DNA of 64,000 nucleotides from Bradyrhizobium sp. Y36 (lineage in GTDB: Bacteria; Pseudomonadota; Alphaproteobacteria; Rhizobiales; Xanthobacteraceae). Position 1 is the stretch's first letter; each line of letters starts with the position of its first letter. The stretch spans positions 310,001 through 374,000 of the forward strand of contig NZ_NWTI01000003.1 in assembly GCF_002531575.1 (NCBI RefSeq), in the 5' to 3' direction. Below are positions 17,815-27,433 of the stretch, piece by piece. A program made the translations under genes and the position numbers. A model generated the notes under the pieces. The model made no database searches. It was not told where the DNA came from and worked only from the letters and a program-made list of their open reading frames with translations.

Positions 17815-18542
17815 TCGGCGGCGTCCAGATGCCGGCCTTTGCCGTGCACCAGCACGATCGCAAAGTAGGGACAGTCGGCGGCATCGACCTCCGCCAGCCG
17901 CACCACGCGCTCGCCGGGCATGGTGCCGCGCTCGACCAGCCAGGCATCGTCCAACCGCCCGGCGGAGCGAAGCGCGCGGCGCACCTTTGCGAGATTGCGA
18001 CCGGTCTTCATGACGACGAGCGCATCGGAATCGCGCATGTGCCGCTCCAGCTCGTCCTCGGCCAGCGTGCCCATCAGCACGGTCGTCACGTCATCGCCAA
18101 GCGCAATCGGCTGTCCGACGCCGTTCCAGCAGCCGACCATGCCGGGAATGCCGGCGATCACCTCGATCTCGACACGGCCTTGCAGGCGCGTGTGCAGATG
18201 CATGAAGGAACCGTAGAAGTATGGATCGCCCTCGCAGAGCACGACGACGTCGACCGCGCGCGACAACCGCGCCAGGCGCTCGGCCCATTCGTCATAGAAG
18301 CCGGCAAGCAGTTGCACATATTCGTCGCTGTCGAAGGCGATCTCCGTCGTAACCGGATATTCCATGGGATATTCGGTGACGTCAGCGGCCAACATGCCCT
18401 CGACGATGCGCCGCGCCTGGCCCGGCCTGCCTTTCTTGCGGAAGTAGGCAACGTGCTTCGCAGCCCGCACCGTGCGGTCGGAGCGCACGCTCATCAGGTC
18501 AGGATCGCCGGGGCCGAGACCGCAGCAGATGATGCGTCCCAT
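17811..18542 (-). CDS. cobI: precorrin-2 C(20)-methyltransferase
   Basis: SAM-dependent methyltransferase (243 residues) converting precorrin-2 to precorrin-3A. The N-terminus IICCGLGPGDPDLMSVRSDR is the SAM loop; VVVLCEGDPYFYGSFMHLHT near residue 95 and EVIAGIPGMVGCWNGVGQPI near residue 130 are CobI/CbiL features. It lies 2 bp after cobH and overlaps cobJ by four bases, consistent with one polycistronic message. Confidence 0.96.
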   Translation of the reverse strand: MGRIICCGLGPGDPDLMSVRSDRTVRAAKHVAYFRKKGRPGQARRIVEGMLAADVTEYPMEYPVTTEIAFDSDEYVQLLAGFYDEWAERLARLSRAVDVVVLCEGDPYFYGSFMHLHTRLQGRVEIEVIAGIPGMVGCWNGVGQPIALGDDVTTVLMGTLAEDELERHMRDSDALVVMKTGRNLAKVRRALRSAGRLDDAWLVERGTMPGERVVRLAEVDAADCPYFAIVLVHGKGRHLDAAE

Positions 18543-18544
18543 CG

Positions 18545-19174
18545 CTATTCGCTCCGGCTCGCCAGCGCGTTCACGGCGGCAACCGTGATCGCGGAGCCGC
18601 CGAGGCGGCCTTCCACGGTCAGTGCCGGCACGGGAGGATCAGCCATCAGCGCCGCCTTGGATTCAGCCGCACCGACGAAGCCGACCGGGCAGCCGATGAT
18701 CGCCGCCGGCCGCGGACAGCCTGGGTCCTCCAGCATATTGAGCAGATGGAACAGCGCCGTCGGCGCATTGCCGATCGCAACGATCGCACCGCCAAGATGT
18801 GGCCGCCACAGTTCGAGCGCCGCGGCCGAGCGGGTGTTGCGCATGGACTGCGCGAGCGCGGGCACACTCTCGTCGCCGAGCGTGCAGATGACGGCATTGG
18901 CCGCGGGAAGCCTTGGGCGCGTAATCCCTTCCGAGACCATGCGCGCGTCGCACAGGATCGGCGCGCCTCGTTGCAGAGCGGCGCGCGCGGCCGTCGCCAT
19001 GCCGGACGTGAATCGGATATGCGCCTCCAGGCCGACCATGCCGGCGGCATGGATCATCCGCACCACCACCTGCTCCTCGTCAGGCGTGAAGCGGGCGAGA
19101 TCGGCTTCGGCCCGGATGGTGGCGAAGGATTGCCGGTAGATCGCCGCGCCATCGGTCTCGTAGGTGTGCGGCAT
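18545..19174 (-). CDS. cobH: precorrin-8X methylmutase
   Basis: Isomerase (209 residues) moving the methyl group from C-11 to C-12 of precorrin-8X to form hydrogenobyrinic acid. The conserved catalytic-histidine segment is VVRMIHAAGMVGLEAHIRFT near residue 38; ILCDARMVSEGITR and AAIIGCPVGFVGAAESK are further family blocks. The start ATG at 19174 gives the family N-terminus and overlaps the cobG stop as TGATG. Normal length for CobH. Confidence 0.96.
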   Translation of the reverse strand: MPHTYETDGAAIYRQSFATIRAEADLARFTPDEEQVVVRMIHAAGMVGLEAHIRFTSGMATAARAALQRGAPILCDARMVSEGITRPRLPAANAVICTLGDESVPALAQSMRNTRSAAALELWRPHLGGAIVAIGNAPTALFHLLNMLEDPGCPRPAAIIGCPVGFVGAAESKAALMADPPVPALTVEGRLGGSAITVAAVNALASRSE

Positions 19175-20337
19175 CAGTTCCCTCCCACGAGGATGGAGGG
19201 ATCGCTGACGATGTCGGCACCGTTCAGGCCGCGCAGGGACGGCTCGTCGCGCGTCGAGCCGTCGCGGACGAGATCGAAGCCGGCGCGCGTCGCAACCAGC
19301 GTGACTGCGGCCGTGCCGGAATGGGCGCAGCCCTTGCCGCAGCCGGAGACGTGTAGGCGTGCATCCGCGGCGATGCGCGGCGCGAGTGCCGCGGCCAGCG
19401 CGCGCGTATCGGCATGGGCTTCGCGGCAGCGCGGCGCGCCGCTGCAGGCGATGACGCGCAGCGCCGGATCGAAGGGCTCGGTGATGAGGCCCGCCCCGCT
19501 CGGCATCTCGCGCTTGCCCTCGCTCAGCACCATCCGCCACGGCGTCATGCGCAGCGCATGCCCGCAGGCCGCGAATTGATGCAGCGTCGTGTGCAGCATC
19601 TGCCCGAACGCCACGCCGACCATCGCGCCTTGCGGATACTGCCCGGGCCGCGAGGCGGCCATCACGGGCGCAGGCTCGGTCTCGCCCCGCAGCGATGCAG
19701 GCAACGCCGCGCCGGACGCCATGTGGGCGGCCATGCGCCCTCGCCCGCCCCTCGCGCCGCCGGAAACCAGGAACCAGCTTGCGAGCGCCAGCGCCGTGCT
19801 CACGGCCTCGCCGCGCGCGACGGAGCGGCCGAGCGTCGCGCCGTCGGCGCGCACCAGGAGACGGCCGGAGCGATCGCGCTCGATGCGGATGTCGGCGGAG
19901 TTTCCGGCAAGCACCCGCGAACGTCCGTCATCGATGGCGAAGCCGAACTTTGTGGGAAGCGCGAGGCCGCACTCGGCGAGCGCCTCCTCCAGCCCGGCGG
20001 CGAGCGACTGCGTTTCGTCGCCGCCGCTCCAGAACGGCATCACCAGAATGTTGCGCCTGGCCTCGACGTCGGCGTCGGGGTCGAGCAGTTGGAGCCGTGC
20101 AAGCCCGTCGAGCAGCGGCCGATGGCTTTGCTCGCGGACGCCGCGGATCTGGAGATTGGCGCGGCTCGTCACGTCGATCAGGCCATTGCCGTGTTGCCCG
20201 GCGAGCTCGGCAAGCCCGGTGATTTGGGAGGCTTCGAGCCGTCCACCGAACGGGCGCACGCGCACCACCAGACCGTCGCCCGACTGCATCGGGCGCAGCG
20301 CGCCGGGACACCAGCCCTTGACCGAAGCCGCACTCAT
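19174..20337 (-). CDS. cobG: precorrin-3B synthase
   Basis: Iron-sulfur mono-oxygenase (387 residues) that uses O2 to convert precorrin-3A to precorrin-3B, the step that defines the aerobic pathway. It is a nitrite/sulfite-reductase-like protein: the N-terminus is KGWCPGALRPMQSGDGLVVR, and IDVTSRANLQIRGV follows. The C-terminal cluster-binding cysteines appear as CSGAPRCREA and then VSGCGKGCAHSG (C-x5-C and C-x3-C). The start at 20337 is chosen from the ATGA overlap with cobN; a longer in-frame start at 20385 would lie inside cobN. Its presence implies that B12 is made under oxygen. Confidence 0.95.
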   Translation of the reverse strand: MSAASVKGWCPGALRPMQSGDGLVVRVRPFGGRLEASQITGLAELAGQHGNGLIDVTSRANLQIRGVREQSHRPLLDGLARLQLLDPDADVEARRNILVMPFWSGGDETQSLAAGLEEALAECGLALPTKFGFAIDDGRSRVLAGNSADIRIERDRSGRLLVRADGATLGRSVARGEAVSTALALASWFLVSGGARGGRGRMAAHMASGAALPASLRGETEPAPVMAASRPGQYPQGAMVGVAFGQMLHTTLHQFAACGHALRMTPWRMVLSEGKREMPSGAGLITEPFDPALRVIACSGAPRCREAHADTRALAAALAPRIAADARLHVSGCGKGCAHSGTAAVTLVATRAGFDLVRDGSTRDEPSLRGLNGADIVSDPSILVGGN

Positions 20338-23300
20338 GAGGCCTCCCGCAACGCCGCGGCGATCGAATTGCGGCGCGTCTGCCACAGTGCCGCATCATGC
20401 AGGCGCGCAAAACAGGTTTCCATCGCGGCGAGCGCCGACGGATTTTCACGCGCCATGAAGGCGCGGACATCGTCATTGCCGAGCGTCGCGTCGTAATAGA
20501 GATCGAACAGATGCGGCGGCACGGCGCCGGCAAGATGCGCGAAGGCCGCCATGTGCTCCAGCGTCGCGGTGATCTCGGCGGCGCCGCGAAAACCGTGCCG
20601 CATCATGCCGGCGATCCAGGCCGGGTTGGTCGCGCGTGCGCGGACGACACGAGAAATCTCTTCGGTCAGCGTGCGTGCGTTCGGCTGCTCCGGGCGCGTC
20701 GTATCGAAGTGATAGAGCGCAGGCGCCGCGGCGCCGAGATGCGCTGCAGCCGCCGCAACGCCGGCTTCATGCGCGGCATAATCGGCAGCGAGCAGCAGGT
20801 CGGTTTCCGGCAGGTCCTGGACGTGGACAAAGCCGTCGGCGGCCGCGAGGCGCTGCTCGATGCCGGCGCGATCGGGCCTGATCTCGCCATCGGCCGCGAA
20901 CGCCCAGGACGACGCGGACAGCCAGGCTTCGCCCGCGGCATCGCGCGTTTCCGGCGTGAAAGCATCGGGAATCGCCGAGAGGCCGACACCATATTGTCCG
21001 GGACGCGGCGCGAACACGCGCGAGGTGCGATGACGATAGGGATTCTCCTCGCCCTCGTCGTCGCGCGACGCGAGCGCCTCGGACGCTGCCTCGAACAATT
21101 GCGCAAGGCCGGAGAAGACGTCGCGGAACAGGCCCGACACCCGCAGCGTGACGTCGATGCGGGGGCGACCGAGCTCGGCCGGCGCGACGATGTCGTAGCC
21201 GGTGACGCGGCCGGAGGCGTGATCCCAGCGCGGCGCGAGGCCGGCCAGATGCAGCGCCATGGCGAACTCTTCACCGGCGGTGCGCATCGTCGCCGAGCCC
21301 CAGAGGTCGACCACGAGGCCTTTCGGCCAGTCACCGTGATCCTGCAGGTGGCGGCGCAGCAGCTCTTCGGCGAGTTTGATCCCTTGCGCATGCGCCGACG
21401 GCGTCGGCACCGCGCGCGGATCGACGGCAAAGAGATTGCGCCCCGTCGGCAGCACGTCCTGACGGCCGCGATAGGGCGAGCCGGATGGGCCCGGCGCAAC
21501 GCGCCGGCCGGCAAGCGCGGCACGCAGCGCATCGCGCTCGGCGTCGCCGCAGGCGCCGCGGCCGAACACGTGCAGGCCGTCGCCGAACTGGCTTTCCTTG
21601 AGATCGCAGACGAAGCGATCGATCCGCGGGATGGCTTCGGCGGGCGCGGCCGCGGCGTCGAGGCCGAGATCGTCCTCAAGGCCCGCCGCGCGCGCCTCGT
21701 CGCGGATCGCCGCGATCAGCCGCTGGCGGCGCGCGGGATCGAGACCGTCGGCGGTCGAATATTCGTCGAGCAGGCGTTCGAGCCGGCGCAGGCCTTCCGG
21801 CACCGCGGATGTCTCCAGCGGCGGCGGCAGATGGCCGATTGTGACGGCACCGATGCGGCGCTTGGCCTGCGCGGCCTCGCCGGGATCGTTGACGATGAAG
21901 GGATAGATGACGGGGAGATCGCCGATCAGCGCTTCCGGCCAGCACGCAGACGACAGCGCGACGGATTTGCCGGGCAGCCATTCCAGCGTGCCATGCGCGC
22001 CCATGTGCACGACGGCATCGATCCCCTGCTCGCGGAGCCAGAGATGGAACGCGACATAGGCGTGGCGCGGCGTGCGAGCGAGATCGTGATAGTCGCCATC
22101 GCGCGTGGCCGCATCGCCGCGCTCCGGCTGGACCGCGATGATCGACCGACCGCACGTGATGGCCGCAAAATGAAATGCACCGTCGCGGCAGCCCGGATCG
22201 GTCTCCGGCGCGCCCCAGGCTTGCGCGAGATCATCCTGCAGAGATCGCGGCAGGCGTGCGAGCGCGGCGCGATATTCGGCAACGCTCCAGGTCAAGCTCT
22301 GCTTCAGCAGCGTCTCGCCGAGCGCATGGACAGGCGCAATTTCGAAGCCGGCCTGCCCGAGATCGGACACCAGCGCCTCGACCGACGCCAGCGCATCGAG
22401 ACCGACCGCATGCGCGATCTGGTGTGGGCGCCCCGGATAGTTCGAGAGCACGATCGCCAGCCGCTTCTCGGCAACGGGCGTCTCCGCAAGGCGCCGCCAG
22501 GCCGCGACACGCGCGGCGACGGCTTTCACACGCTCCTCATCCGGCCGGTGCGCCAGATGCGAGAACTGCAGATCGCGGTCGCGCATCGCAGCCGACTTGA
22601 AGCTCACCACGCCGGTGAAGACGCGGCCATCGACCTCGGGCAGCACCACATGCATGGCGAGGTCGCCGGGCGACAGGCCGCGCAGGGAGTCCGCCCAGTC
22701 CTCGCGCCGCGCTGTGGAGAGCGCAACCTGGAACACCGGGCACGAGGCGACATCGAACGGCGTGGTGCCCTCGTCGCCCAGGGCGGAAAACGCCGTCGCG
22801 TTGACGATCGCGGCCGTCGGATTTTGCGCAAGATGCGCGCCCAGCCAACCGGCGACGCCTGGCGCCTTCAGCGAGGTGACGAAGGCGCCACAGGCGTCAA
22901 AACCCTTCTCGCGCAGCGCTACGATCAGCGCATCGACCGGGCCCGTGTCCGCGGCGGTGAGATAGGAGCGATAGAACGTCACCAGCGCGCGCGGCTTCCC
23001 CTCGCCGGCTGCCGGCGCGGCAATGACGCCGCGCGCGGGATCGTAAAATCCCATCTCGGGCACGGTCATCTCGCCGATGACAGGCCCGGCATAGAGACCC
23101 GAGGCCAGCGCGAGCTGCGCGATCGCCGCTTGCGCCGCGACCGGGCCGCCGGTGTCGCAGAGCACCTTGAGCCTCCGCAGCGTCGAGACCGGCAAGGTCG
23201 AATACGCATCGAGCCTGATGTCGTCGCGGCCATCGGCCGGCAGCACGGCGAGGACGATGCCGCGGTCCTTCGCGAGCTGCTGCAAGGCCGCGAGGCCGTA

Positions 23301-23582
23301 GGGCCAATAGGACTCACCGCCGATCAGGCGCACCAGAATGCCGCGCGCCTGCGACAGCGTGCGCTCGACATACGTGTCGACCGACAGCGGATGACGCAGC
23401 TCGGCGAGATTGGCGAGCCGCAGCGACGGCAAGCTCGCGCGCCCCCGCCGCCAGCCCGCCGCAAACGCCGCCAAGTCGGAATCCGAGTACGAGAGCACCA
23501 CGAGATCGGCCGGATCCTGGCCGATGTCCCTTGGCGTCGCGGTCTCCTCGAGACCGCGGCTCTCGCGGAAGACGACGTGCAT
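20334..23582 (-). CDS. cobN: cobaltochelatase subunit CobN
   Basis: Large subunit (1,082 residues) of the ATP-dependent aerobic cobalt chelatase, which inserts Co2+ into hydrogenobyrinic acid a,c-diamide together with CobS and CobT. CobN/BchH-type blocks include AYVAFHLWLREQGIDAVVHM, GAHGTLEWLPGKSVALSSAC and VIYPFIVNDPGEAAQAKRR in the central part, and VVDLWGSATMRTAGEEFAMA later. It is shorter than the P. denitrificans protein of about 1,270 residues, but no frame break is visible and both ends look family-like. The start overlaps the cobW stop (TGATG). CobS and CobT are not in the window and must be encoded elsewhere for function. Confidence 0.95.
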   Translation of the reverse strand: MHVVFRESRGLEETATPRDIGQDPADLVVLSYSDSDLAAFAAGWRRGRASLPSLRLANLAELRHPLSVDTYVERTLSQARGILVRLIGGESYWPYGLAALQQLAKDRGIVLAVLPADGRDDIRLDAYSTLPVSTLRRLKVLCDTGGPVAAQAAIAQLALASGLYAGPVIGEMTVPEMGFYDPARGVIAAPAAGEGKPRALVTFYRSYLTAADTGPVDALIVALREKGFDACGAFVTSLKAPGVAGWLGAHLAQNPTAAIVNATAFSALGDEGTTPFDVASCPVFQVALSTARREDWADSLRGLSPGDLAMHVVLPEVDGRVFTGVVSFKSAAMRDRDLQFSHLAHRPDEERVKAVAARVAAWRRLAETPVAEKRLAIVLSNYPGRPHQIAHAVGLDALASVEALVSDLGQAGFEIAPVHALGETLLKQSLTWSVAEYRAALARLPRSLQDDLAQAWGAPETDPGCRDGAFHFAAITCGRSIIAVQPERGDAATRDGDYHDLARTPRHAYVAFHLWLREQGIDAVVHMGAHGTLEWLPGKSVALSSACWPEALIGDLPVIYPFIVNDPGEAAQAKRRIGAVTIGHLPPPLETSAVPEGLRRLERLLDEYSTADGLDPARRQRLIAAIRDEARAAGLEDDLGLDAAAAPAEAIPRIDRFVCDLKESQFGDGLHVFGRGACGDAERDALRAALAGRRVAPGPSGSPYRGRQDVLPTGRNLFAVDPRAVPTPSAHAQGIKLAEELLRRHLQDHGDWPKGLVVDLWGSATMRTAGEEFAMALHLAGLAPRWDHASGRVTGYDIVAPAELGRPRIDVTLRVSGLFRDVFSGLAQLFEAASEALASRDDEGEENPYRHRTSRVFAPRPGQYGVGLSAIPDAFTPETRDAAGEAWLSASSWAFAADGEIRPDRAGIEQRLAAADGFVHVQDLPETDLLLAADYAAHEAGVAAAAAHLGAAAPALYHFDTTRPEQPNARTLTEEISRVVRARATNPAWIAGMMRHGFRGAAEITATLEHMAAFAHLAGAVPPHLFDLYYDATLGNDDVRAFMARENPSALAAMETCFARLHDAALWQTRRNSIAAALREAS

Positions 23583-24616
23583 CAGACTCCCAATCCCGCC
23601 TTGATCGCAGCCTCGTCGATATCGGCGTGCTCGCCGATCACGACGAGCTTTGATTGTCGGTTGCCGGCGCCCCAGGGCTTGTCGAACTGGTGGCGCACGC
23701 GCTCGCCAACCGCCTGCAGCAGGAGGCGCATCGGCTTGCCCGCCACCGCGATGTAGCCCTTGACGCGCAGCACGTTCTGCTCGCGCGCGAGCTTCTGGAC
23801 CGATGCGACTAGCGCATCGACGTCGGTCACCTCAGGAAGATCGATCACGACAGAATTGAAATCATCATGCTCGTGCTCCTCCTCACCGTCATGATGCGAG
23901 GGACGCGCGGCGAGATCGTTCTCGGCGGCAGCGCCGAGGCCGAGGATGACGCGCGCATCGATCGCGCCGTCGGTGACGGACAGCATCGGCACGCGGCGCG
24001 GCATCTCGGCGGTGATCGCGGCCCTGGCGGCTTCGATGCCCGCGGCACCGGCAAGATCGGCCTTGGTCAGCAGCACGATGTCGGCGCAGGCGATCTGGTC
24101 TTCGAACACCTCCGACAGCGGCGTCTCGTGATCGAGATTCTCGTCCGCCGCGCGCTGCGCTTCGACCGCGTCCGGATCCGGCGCGAAGCGGCCGGCGGCG
24201 ACCGCCTCGGCATCCGCCAGCGCGATCACGCCGTCGACCGTGATGCGCGAGCGGATCTCCGGCCAGTCGAACGCCTTCAGCAGCGGTTTTGGCAGCGCCA
24301 GCCCGGAGGTCTCGATCAGGATGTGATCGGGCCGCACGGGGCGCGCCAGCAATTTCTCCATGGTCGGAATGAAATCGTCGGCGACGGTGCAGCAGATGCA
24401 GCCATTGGCGAGCTCGACGATGTTCTCTTCCGGGCAATTGGCATCGGCGCAGGATTTCAGGATCTGGCCGTCGACGCCCTCGCTGCCAAACTCGTTGACG
24501 AGCACGGCGAGTTTCTTGCCGTTGGGATTGGCGAGCAGATGCTGGATCAGCGTCGTCTTGCCGGAGCCGAGGAAGCCAGTCACCACCGTGACCGGAACTT
24601 TTGCGAGCGAGTTCAT
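23582..24616 (-). CDS. cobW: CobW-type GTP-binding metallochaperone
   Basis: G3E-family GTPase (344 residues) thought to deliver cobalt to the CobN chelatase. The P-loop is TGFLGSGKTTLIQHLL near residue 15; the metal-site motif CICCTV near residue 73 is the CxCC signature, and LLTKADLAG is the guanine-specificity motif. A histidine-rich HHDGEEEHEHDD stretch around residue 245 may buffer metal. The C-terminal CobW_C domain is present. ATGA overlap with the preceding DUF1636 gene and TGATG overlap with cobN place it in a tightly coupled metal-insertion module. Confidence 0.95.
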   Translation of the reverse strand: MNSLAKVPVTVVTGFLGSGKTTLIQHLLANPNGKKLAVLVNEFGSEGVDGQILKSCADANCPEENIVELANGCICCTVADDFIPTMEKLLARPVRPDHILIETSGLALPKPLLKAFDWPEIRSRITVDGVIALADAEAVAAGRFAPDPDAVEAQRAADENLDHETPLSEVFEDQIACADIVLLTKADLAGAAGIEAARAAITAEMPRRVPMLSVTDGAIDARVILGLGAAAENDLAARPSHHDGEEEHEHDDFNSVVIDLPEVTDVDALVASVQKLAREQNVLRVKGYIAVAGKPMRLLLQAVGERVRHQFDKPWGAGNRQSKLVVIGEHADIDEAAIKAGLGV

Positions 24617-24987
24617 TCGGCAGCCTCCGGCAACACGGCAATGGGGGGAATGCGCGCAAGCGATTGCTTGCGGAAGATTTCAGGGCGGCTGCGCCAGGGC
24701 ACGAGTCCGTCAGGTGCGGCCGCATAGGCGGCGGCGCCCGCGACCACGTCCTGCGCGTGCGCATCCGACAGCCGGCCATAGACATAGGACCAGCGGCCGG
24801 GTGCACTGAGCGCGACCGAGCAGCCCTGGCTGCAGGCCGAGAGGCATTCCACGGGAACCACATTGACACCCTCGGGCACGCCGGCCTTGAGGATCGCGCC
24901 GTGCAGGCGCTTGCCGGGCGTGGTCTCGCCCTCGCCGAGCGTCTGGCCGGCACGGCAGGTGATGCAGACATGAAGTGTGACGGTCAT
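24613..24987 (-). CDS. DUF1636 family metal-binding (thioredoxin-like ferredoxin type) protein
   Basis: Small cytoplasmic protein (124 residues). It begins TVTLHVCITCRAG and later has ECLSACSQGCSVAL; the C-x2-C plus C-x3-C-x3-C spacing resembles thioredoxin-like 2Fe-2S ferredoxins, so it may bind an iron-sulfur cluster or cobalt. It is the first gene behind a cobalamin riboswitch and overlaps cobW, which precedes cobN. A role in cobalt handling or electron supply for CobG or the chelatase is therefore plausible but only inferred. The family has no assigned activity that I can rely on. Confidence 0.85.
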   Translation of the reverse strand: MTVTLHVCITCRAGQTLGEGETTPGKRLHGAILKAGVPEGVNVVPVECLSACSQGCSVALSAPGRWSYVYGRLSDAHAQDVVAGAAAYAAAPDGLVPWRSRPEIFRKQSLARIPPIAVLPEAAE

Positions 24988-25091
24988 CGCCTCTTCCAGA
25001 TATCAGCGGGAGGCGATGAGGCACACGGACCATTCGTCGGAAGGCCCGTTTCCCCGTCGCGGAACACCCCGTCCGCCGGTCCAAAACTCGT

Positions 25092-25290
25092 CCGCGCTGG
25101 CAGGTCTCCCGGCTTGCGGAGCAGGGTTTTGGCCCTTCGATCCCCGCCTTCCCGATTCCCAGAGGGAATCAGTGGCTTCGGGCATCTCTCCGGTCACGGT
25201 CGCGGGGGCGGCTGCATTTTGGACCCAAATCTTGCCGATTCGGACCCTATCGCATTCCCTCTTCGCCTGTCATAGGACAGGAACCAACGC
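25092..25290 (-). promoter_or_regulatory. cobalamin riboswitch upstream of the DUF1636-cobW-cobN-cobGHIJ operon
   Basis: Minus-strand leader with the B12 riboswitch blocks: GGCGAAGAGGGAATGCG near 25250-25270, GCAGCCGCCCCCGCGACCGT, GAAGCCACTGATTCC, ATCGGGAAGGCGGGG, and AAGCCGGGAGACCTGCCAGC at the 3' end near 25095. The terminal block reads CGGGAGACC rather than the commoner CAGGAGACC, a small deviation. It lies about 105 nt before the first gene and inside the 356-bp gap to the divergent cobO. A short stem (GGCCACC/GGTGGCC, 25293-25313) lies between the aptamer and cobO. Confidence 0.93.
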
Positions 25291-25343
25291 CGGGCCACCA
25301 TTTGCCGGTGGCCGCCTCTTGTCAAGCCGAAGGACCGGGACCG

Positions 25344-25979
25344 ATGACGCCTGAACCGGATACCCAAACAGCCGAGGAAACAGACGCCCGGCACGCCGCA
25401 AAAATGGCGAAGAAGAAGGCCGCCCGCGACAAGATCATGGCGACCAAGAGCGGCGAGAAGGGCCTCATCATCGTCCACACCGGCGCCGGCAAGGGCAAGT
25501 CCTCGTCCGCCTTCGGCATGATCGTCCGCTGCGTCGCGCATGGCTTTCCCTGCGCCGTCGTGCAGTTCATCAAGGGCGCCTGGGACACCGGCGAGCGGCG
25601 CCTGCTCACCGGCCATTTCGGCGAGCTCTGCCAGTTCCACGCGATGGGCGAAGGCTTCACCTGGGAGACGCAGGACCGCGCCCGCGACATCGCCGCCGCC
25701 CGCGCCGGTTGGGAGAAGGCCAAGGAGCTGATCCTCGACGAGAACCTGCGCATGGTCGTGCTCGACGAGATCAACATCGCGCTGCGCTACGACTATCTCG
25801 ACATCGCCGAGGTCGTCGAATTCCTGACGACGCAGAAGCCCGAGATGACCCATGTCGTGCTCACCGGGCGCAACGCCAAGGACGAGCTGATCGAGATCGC
25901 CGATCTCGTCACCGAGATGACGCTGGTCAAGCACCCCTTCCGCTCCGGCATCAAGGCGCAGGCCGGCGTCGAGTTCTGA
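25344..25979 (+). CDS. cobO: cob(I)yrinic acid a,c-diamide adenosyltransferase
   Basis: ATP:corrinoid adenosyltransferase of the CobA/CobO family (211 residues) that attaches the 5'-deoxyadenosyl ligand to cobalt. The P-loop is [20 protein letters not shown] near residue 40; [32 protein letters not shown] and [20 protein letters not shown] are family marks. The basic N-terminal extension ([20 protein letters not shown]) is common in CobO. Start is ATG 25344, with AGGA about 10 nt upstream. cobQ follows after 5 bp, so the two are co-transcribed and divergent from the riboswitch-led operon; no riboswitch was seen on this strand. Confidence 0.96.
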   Translation: MTPEPDTQTAEETDARHAAKMAKKKAARDKIMATKSGEKGLIIVHTGAGKGKSSSAFGMIVRCVAHGFPCAVVQFIKGAWDTGERRLLTGHFGELCQFHAMGEGFTWETQDRARDIAAARAGWEKAKELILDENLRMVVLDEINIALRYDYLDIAEVVEFLTTQKPEMTHVVLTGRNAKDELIEIADLVTEMTLVKHPFRSGIKAQAGVEF

Positions 25980-25984
25980 CGTCG

Positions 25985-27433
25985 ATGGCACGCGCGCTGA
26001 TGATCCAGGGAGCCGGCTCGGACGTGGGCAAGTCGCTCATCGTCGCCGGCCTCGCGCGCGCCTTCACGCGGCGGGCCTTGCGCGTGCTCCCGTTCAAGCC
26101 ACAGAACATGTCGAACAACGCGGCCGTCACCATCGATGGCGGCGAGATCGGCCGCGCCCAGGCGCTGCAGGCGCTCGCCGCCGGCGTCGAGCCGCACACC
26201 GACATGAATCCGGTGCTGCTGAAGCCCGAGACCGATGTCGGCGCGCAGGTGATCGTGCATGGCAAGCGCATCGCGACCGCGCGCGCCCGCGACTATGCGG
26301 CGATGAAGCCTTCGCTGATGGGCGCGGTGCTGGAGAGCTTTGAGCGGCTGAAGGCGCGCGCCGACCTGGTTCTGGTCGAAGGGGCCGGCAGTCCGGCCGA
26401 GGTGAACCTGCGCAAGTCCGACATCGCCAATATGGGCTTTGCGCGCAAGGCCGACGTACCCGTCGTGCTGGTCGGCGACATCGACCGCGGCGGCGTCATC
26501 GCCCAGCTCGTCGGCATCAAGACGGTGATCGCCCCCGACGATGCCGCGATGATCCAGGGCTTTGTCATCAACAAGTTCCGCGGCGATCCCACGCTGTTCG
26601 ACGATGGCTACAGGCTGATCGAGCAAAGGACATCGTGGCGCGGATTCGGCGTGCTGCCCTGGTTTGCGCGCGCCGGTGAACTGCCGGCCGAAGACGCGCT
26701 GGGCCTGACCGACGCACGCAAGCCCGGCCAATGCAAGATCGCCTGCCTCGCGCTGTCGCGCATCGCGAACTTCGACGATCTCGATCCGCTCAAGCTCGAA
26801 GCGAGCGTCGATCTGGTCATGGTGCGCCCGGGCGAAGCCATTCCAGGCGACGTGCGCCTCGTCATCATCCCCGGCTCAAAATCCACCCGCGGCGACCTCG
26901 CCTTCCTGCGCGCGCAGGGCTGGGACATCGACCTGCTCGCGCATTACCGCAGGGGCGGCCATGTGCTTGGCCTCTGCGGCGGCTATCAGATGCTCGGTCG
27001 CAGCGTCGCGGACCCCGATGGCATTGAAGGCCCCGCAGGTGACACGCCGGGCCTCGGACTTCTCGATGTGGACACGGTCATGAGCCCGCAGAAGACGCTG
27101 ACCCGCGTCGCGGCGGTGCATGCCGCCACGGAGCAGCCGATCGAAGCTTACGAAATTCATATCGGCCGCACCGACGGGCCCGATCGCGCCCGTCCGTTCG
27201 CAAAGCTGAACGGCGAGCCGGAGGGCGCAATCTCGCGCGACGGACGTGTGCAGGGCAGCTATCTGCACGGCCTGTTCACGTCGGACGCTTTCCGCAAGGC
27301 GTATCTGGCGAAGCTGGACATTCCCGCAGGCGACGAGCCCTATCACGCCAGGGTCGAGGGCGCGCTCGAGGCGCTGGCCGATCACATCGAGAAGCATCTC
27401 GACGTCGAAGGTCTGCTTGCGCTAGCGCGCTAG
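25985..27433 (+). CDS. cobQ: cobyric acid synthase
   Basis: Glutamine-dependent amidase (482 residues) that amidates the b, d, e and g side chains of adenosylcobyrinic acid a,c-diamide. The N-terminal dethiobiotin-synthetase-like ATP domain starts [20 protein letters not shown] and has [15 protein letters not shown]. The C-terminal glutaminase domain has its catalytic Cys in [14 protein letters not shown] near residue 330, and [14 protein letters not shown] contains the catalytic His. ATG 25985 starts the family N-terminus. Its 3' end overlaps the convergent cobC gene by 12 bp within a perfect palindrome. Confidence 0.96.
   Translation: MARALMIQGAGSDVGKSLIVAGLARAFTRRALRVLPFKPQNMSNNAAVTIDGGEIGRAQALQALAAGVEPHTDMNPVLLKPETDVGAQVIVHGKRIATARARDYAAMKPSLMGAVLESFERLKARADLVLVEGAGSPAEVNLRKSDIANMGFARKADVPVVLVGDIDRGGVIAQLVGIKTVIAPDDAAMIQGFVINKFRGDPTLFDDGYRLIEQRTSWRGFGVLPWFARAGELPAEDALGLTDARKPGQCKIACLALSRIANFDDLDPLKLEASVDLVMVRPGEAIPGDVRLVIIPGSKSTRGDLAFLRAQGWDIDLLAHYRRGGHVLGLCGGYQMLGRSVADPDGIEGPAGDTPGLGLLDVDTVMSPQKTLTRVAAVHAATEQPIEAYEIHIGRTDGPDRARPFAKLNGEPEGAISRDGRVQGSYLHGLFTSDAFRKAYLAKLDIPAGDEPYHARVEGALEALADHIEKHLDVEGLLALAR

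Noticed and set aside
20397..23756. A 1,119-codon plus-strand open frame opposite cobN
   Set aside because: Antisense shadow of the strongly conserved cobN; Arg-rich low-information protein with no family features. Similar shadows opposite tpsB, the TonB receptor and the hybrid kinase were dismissed for the same reason.
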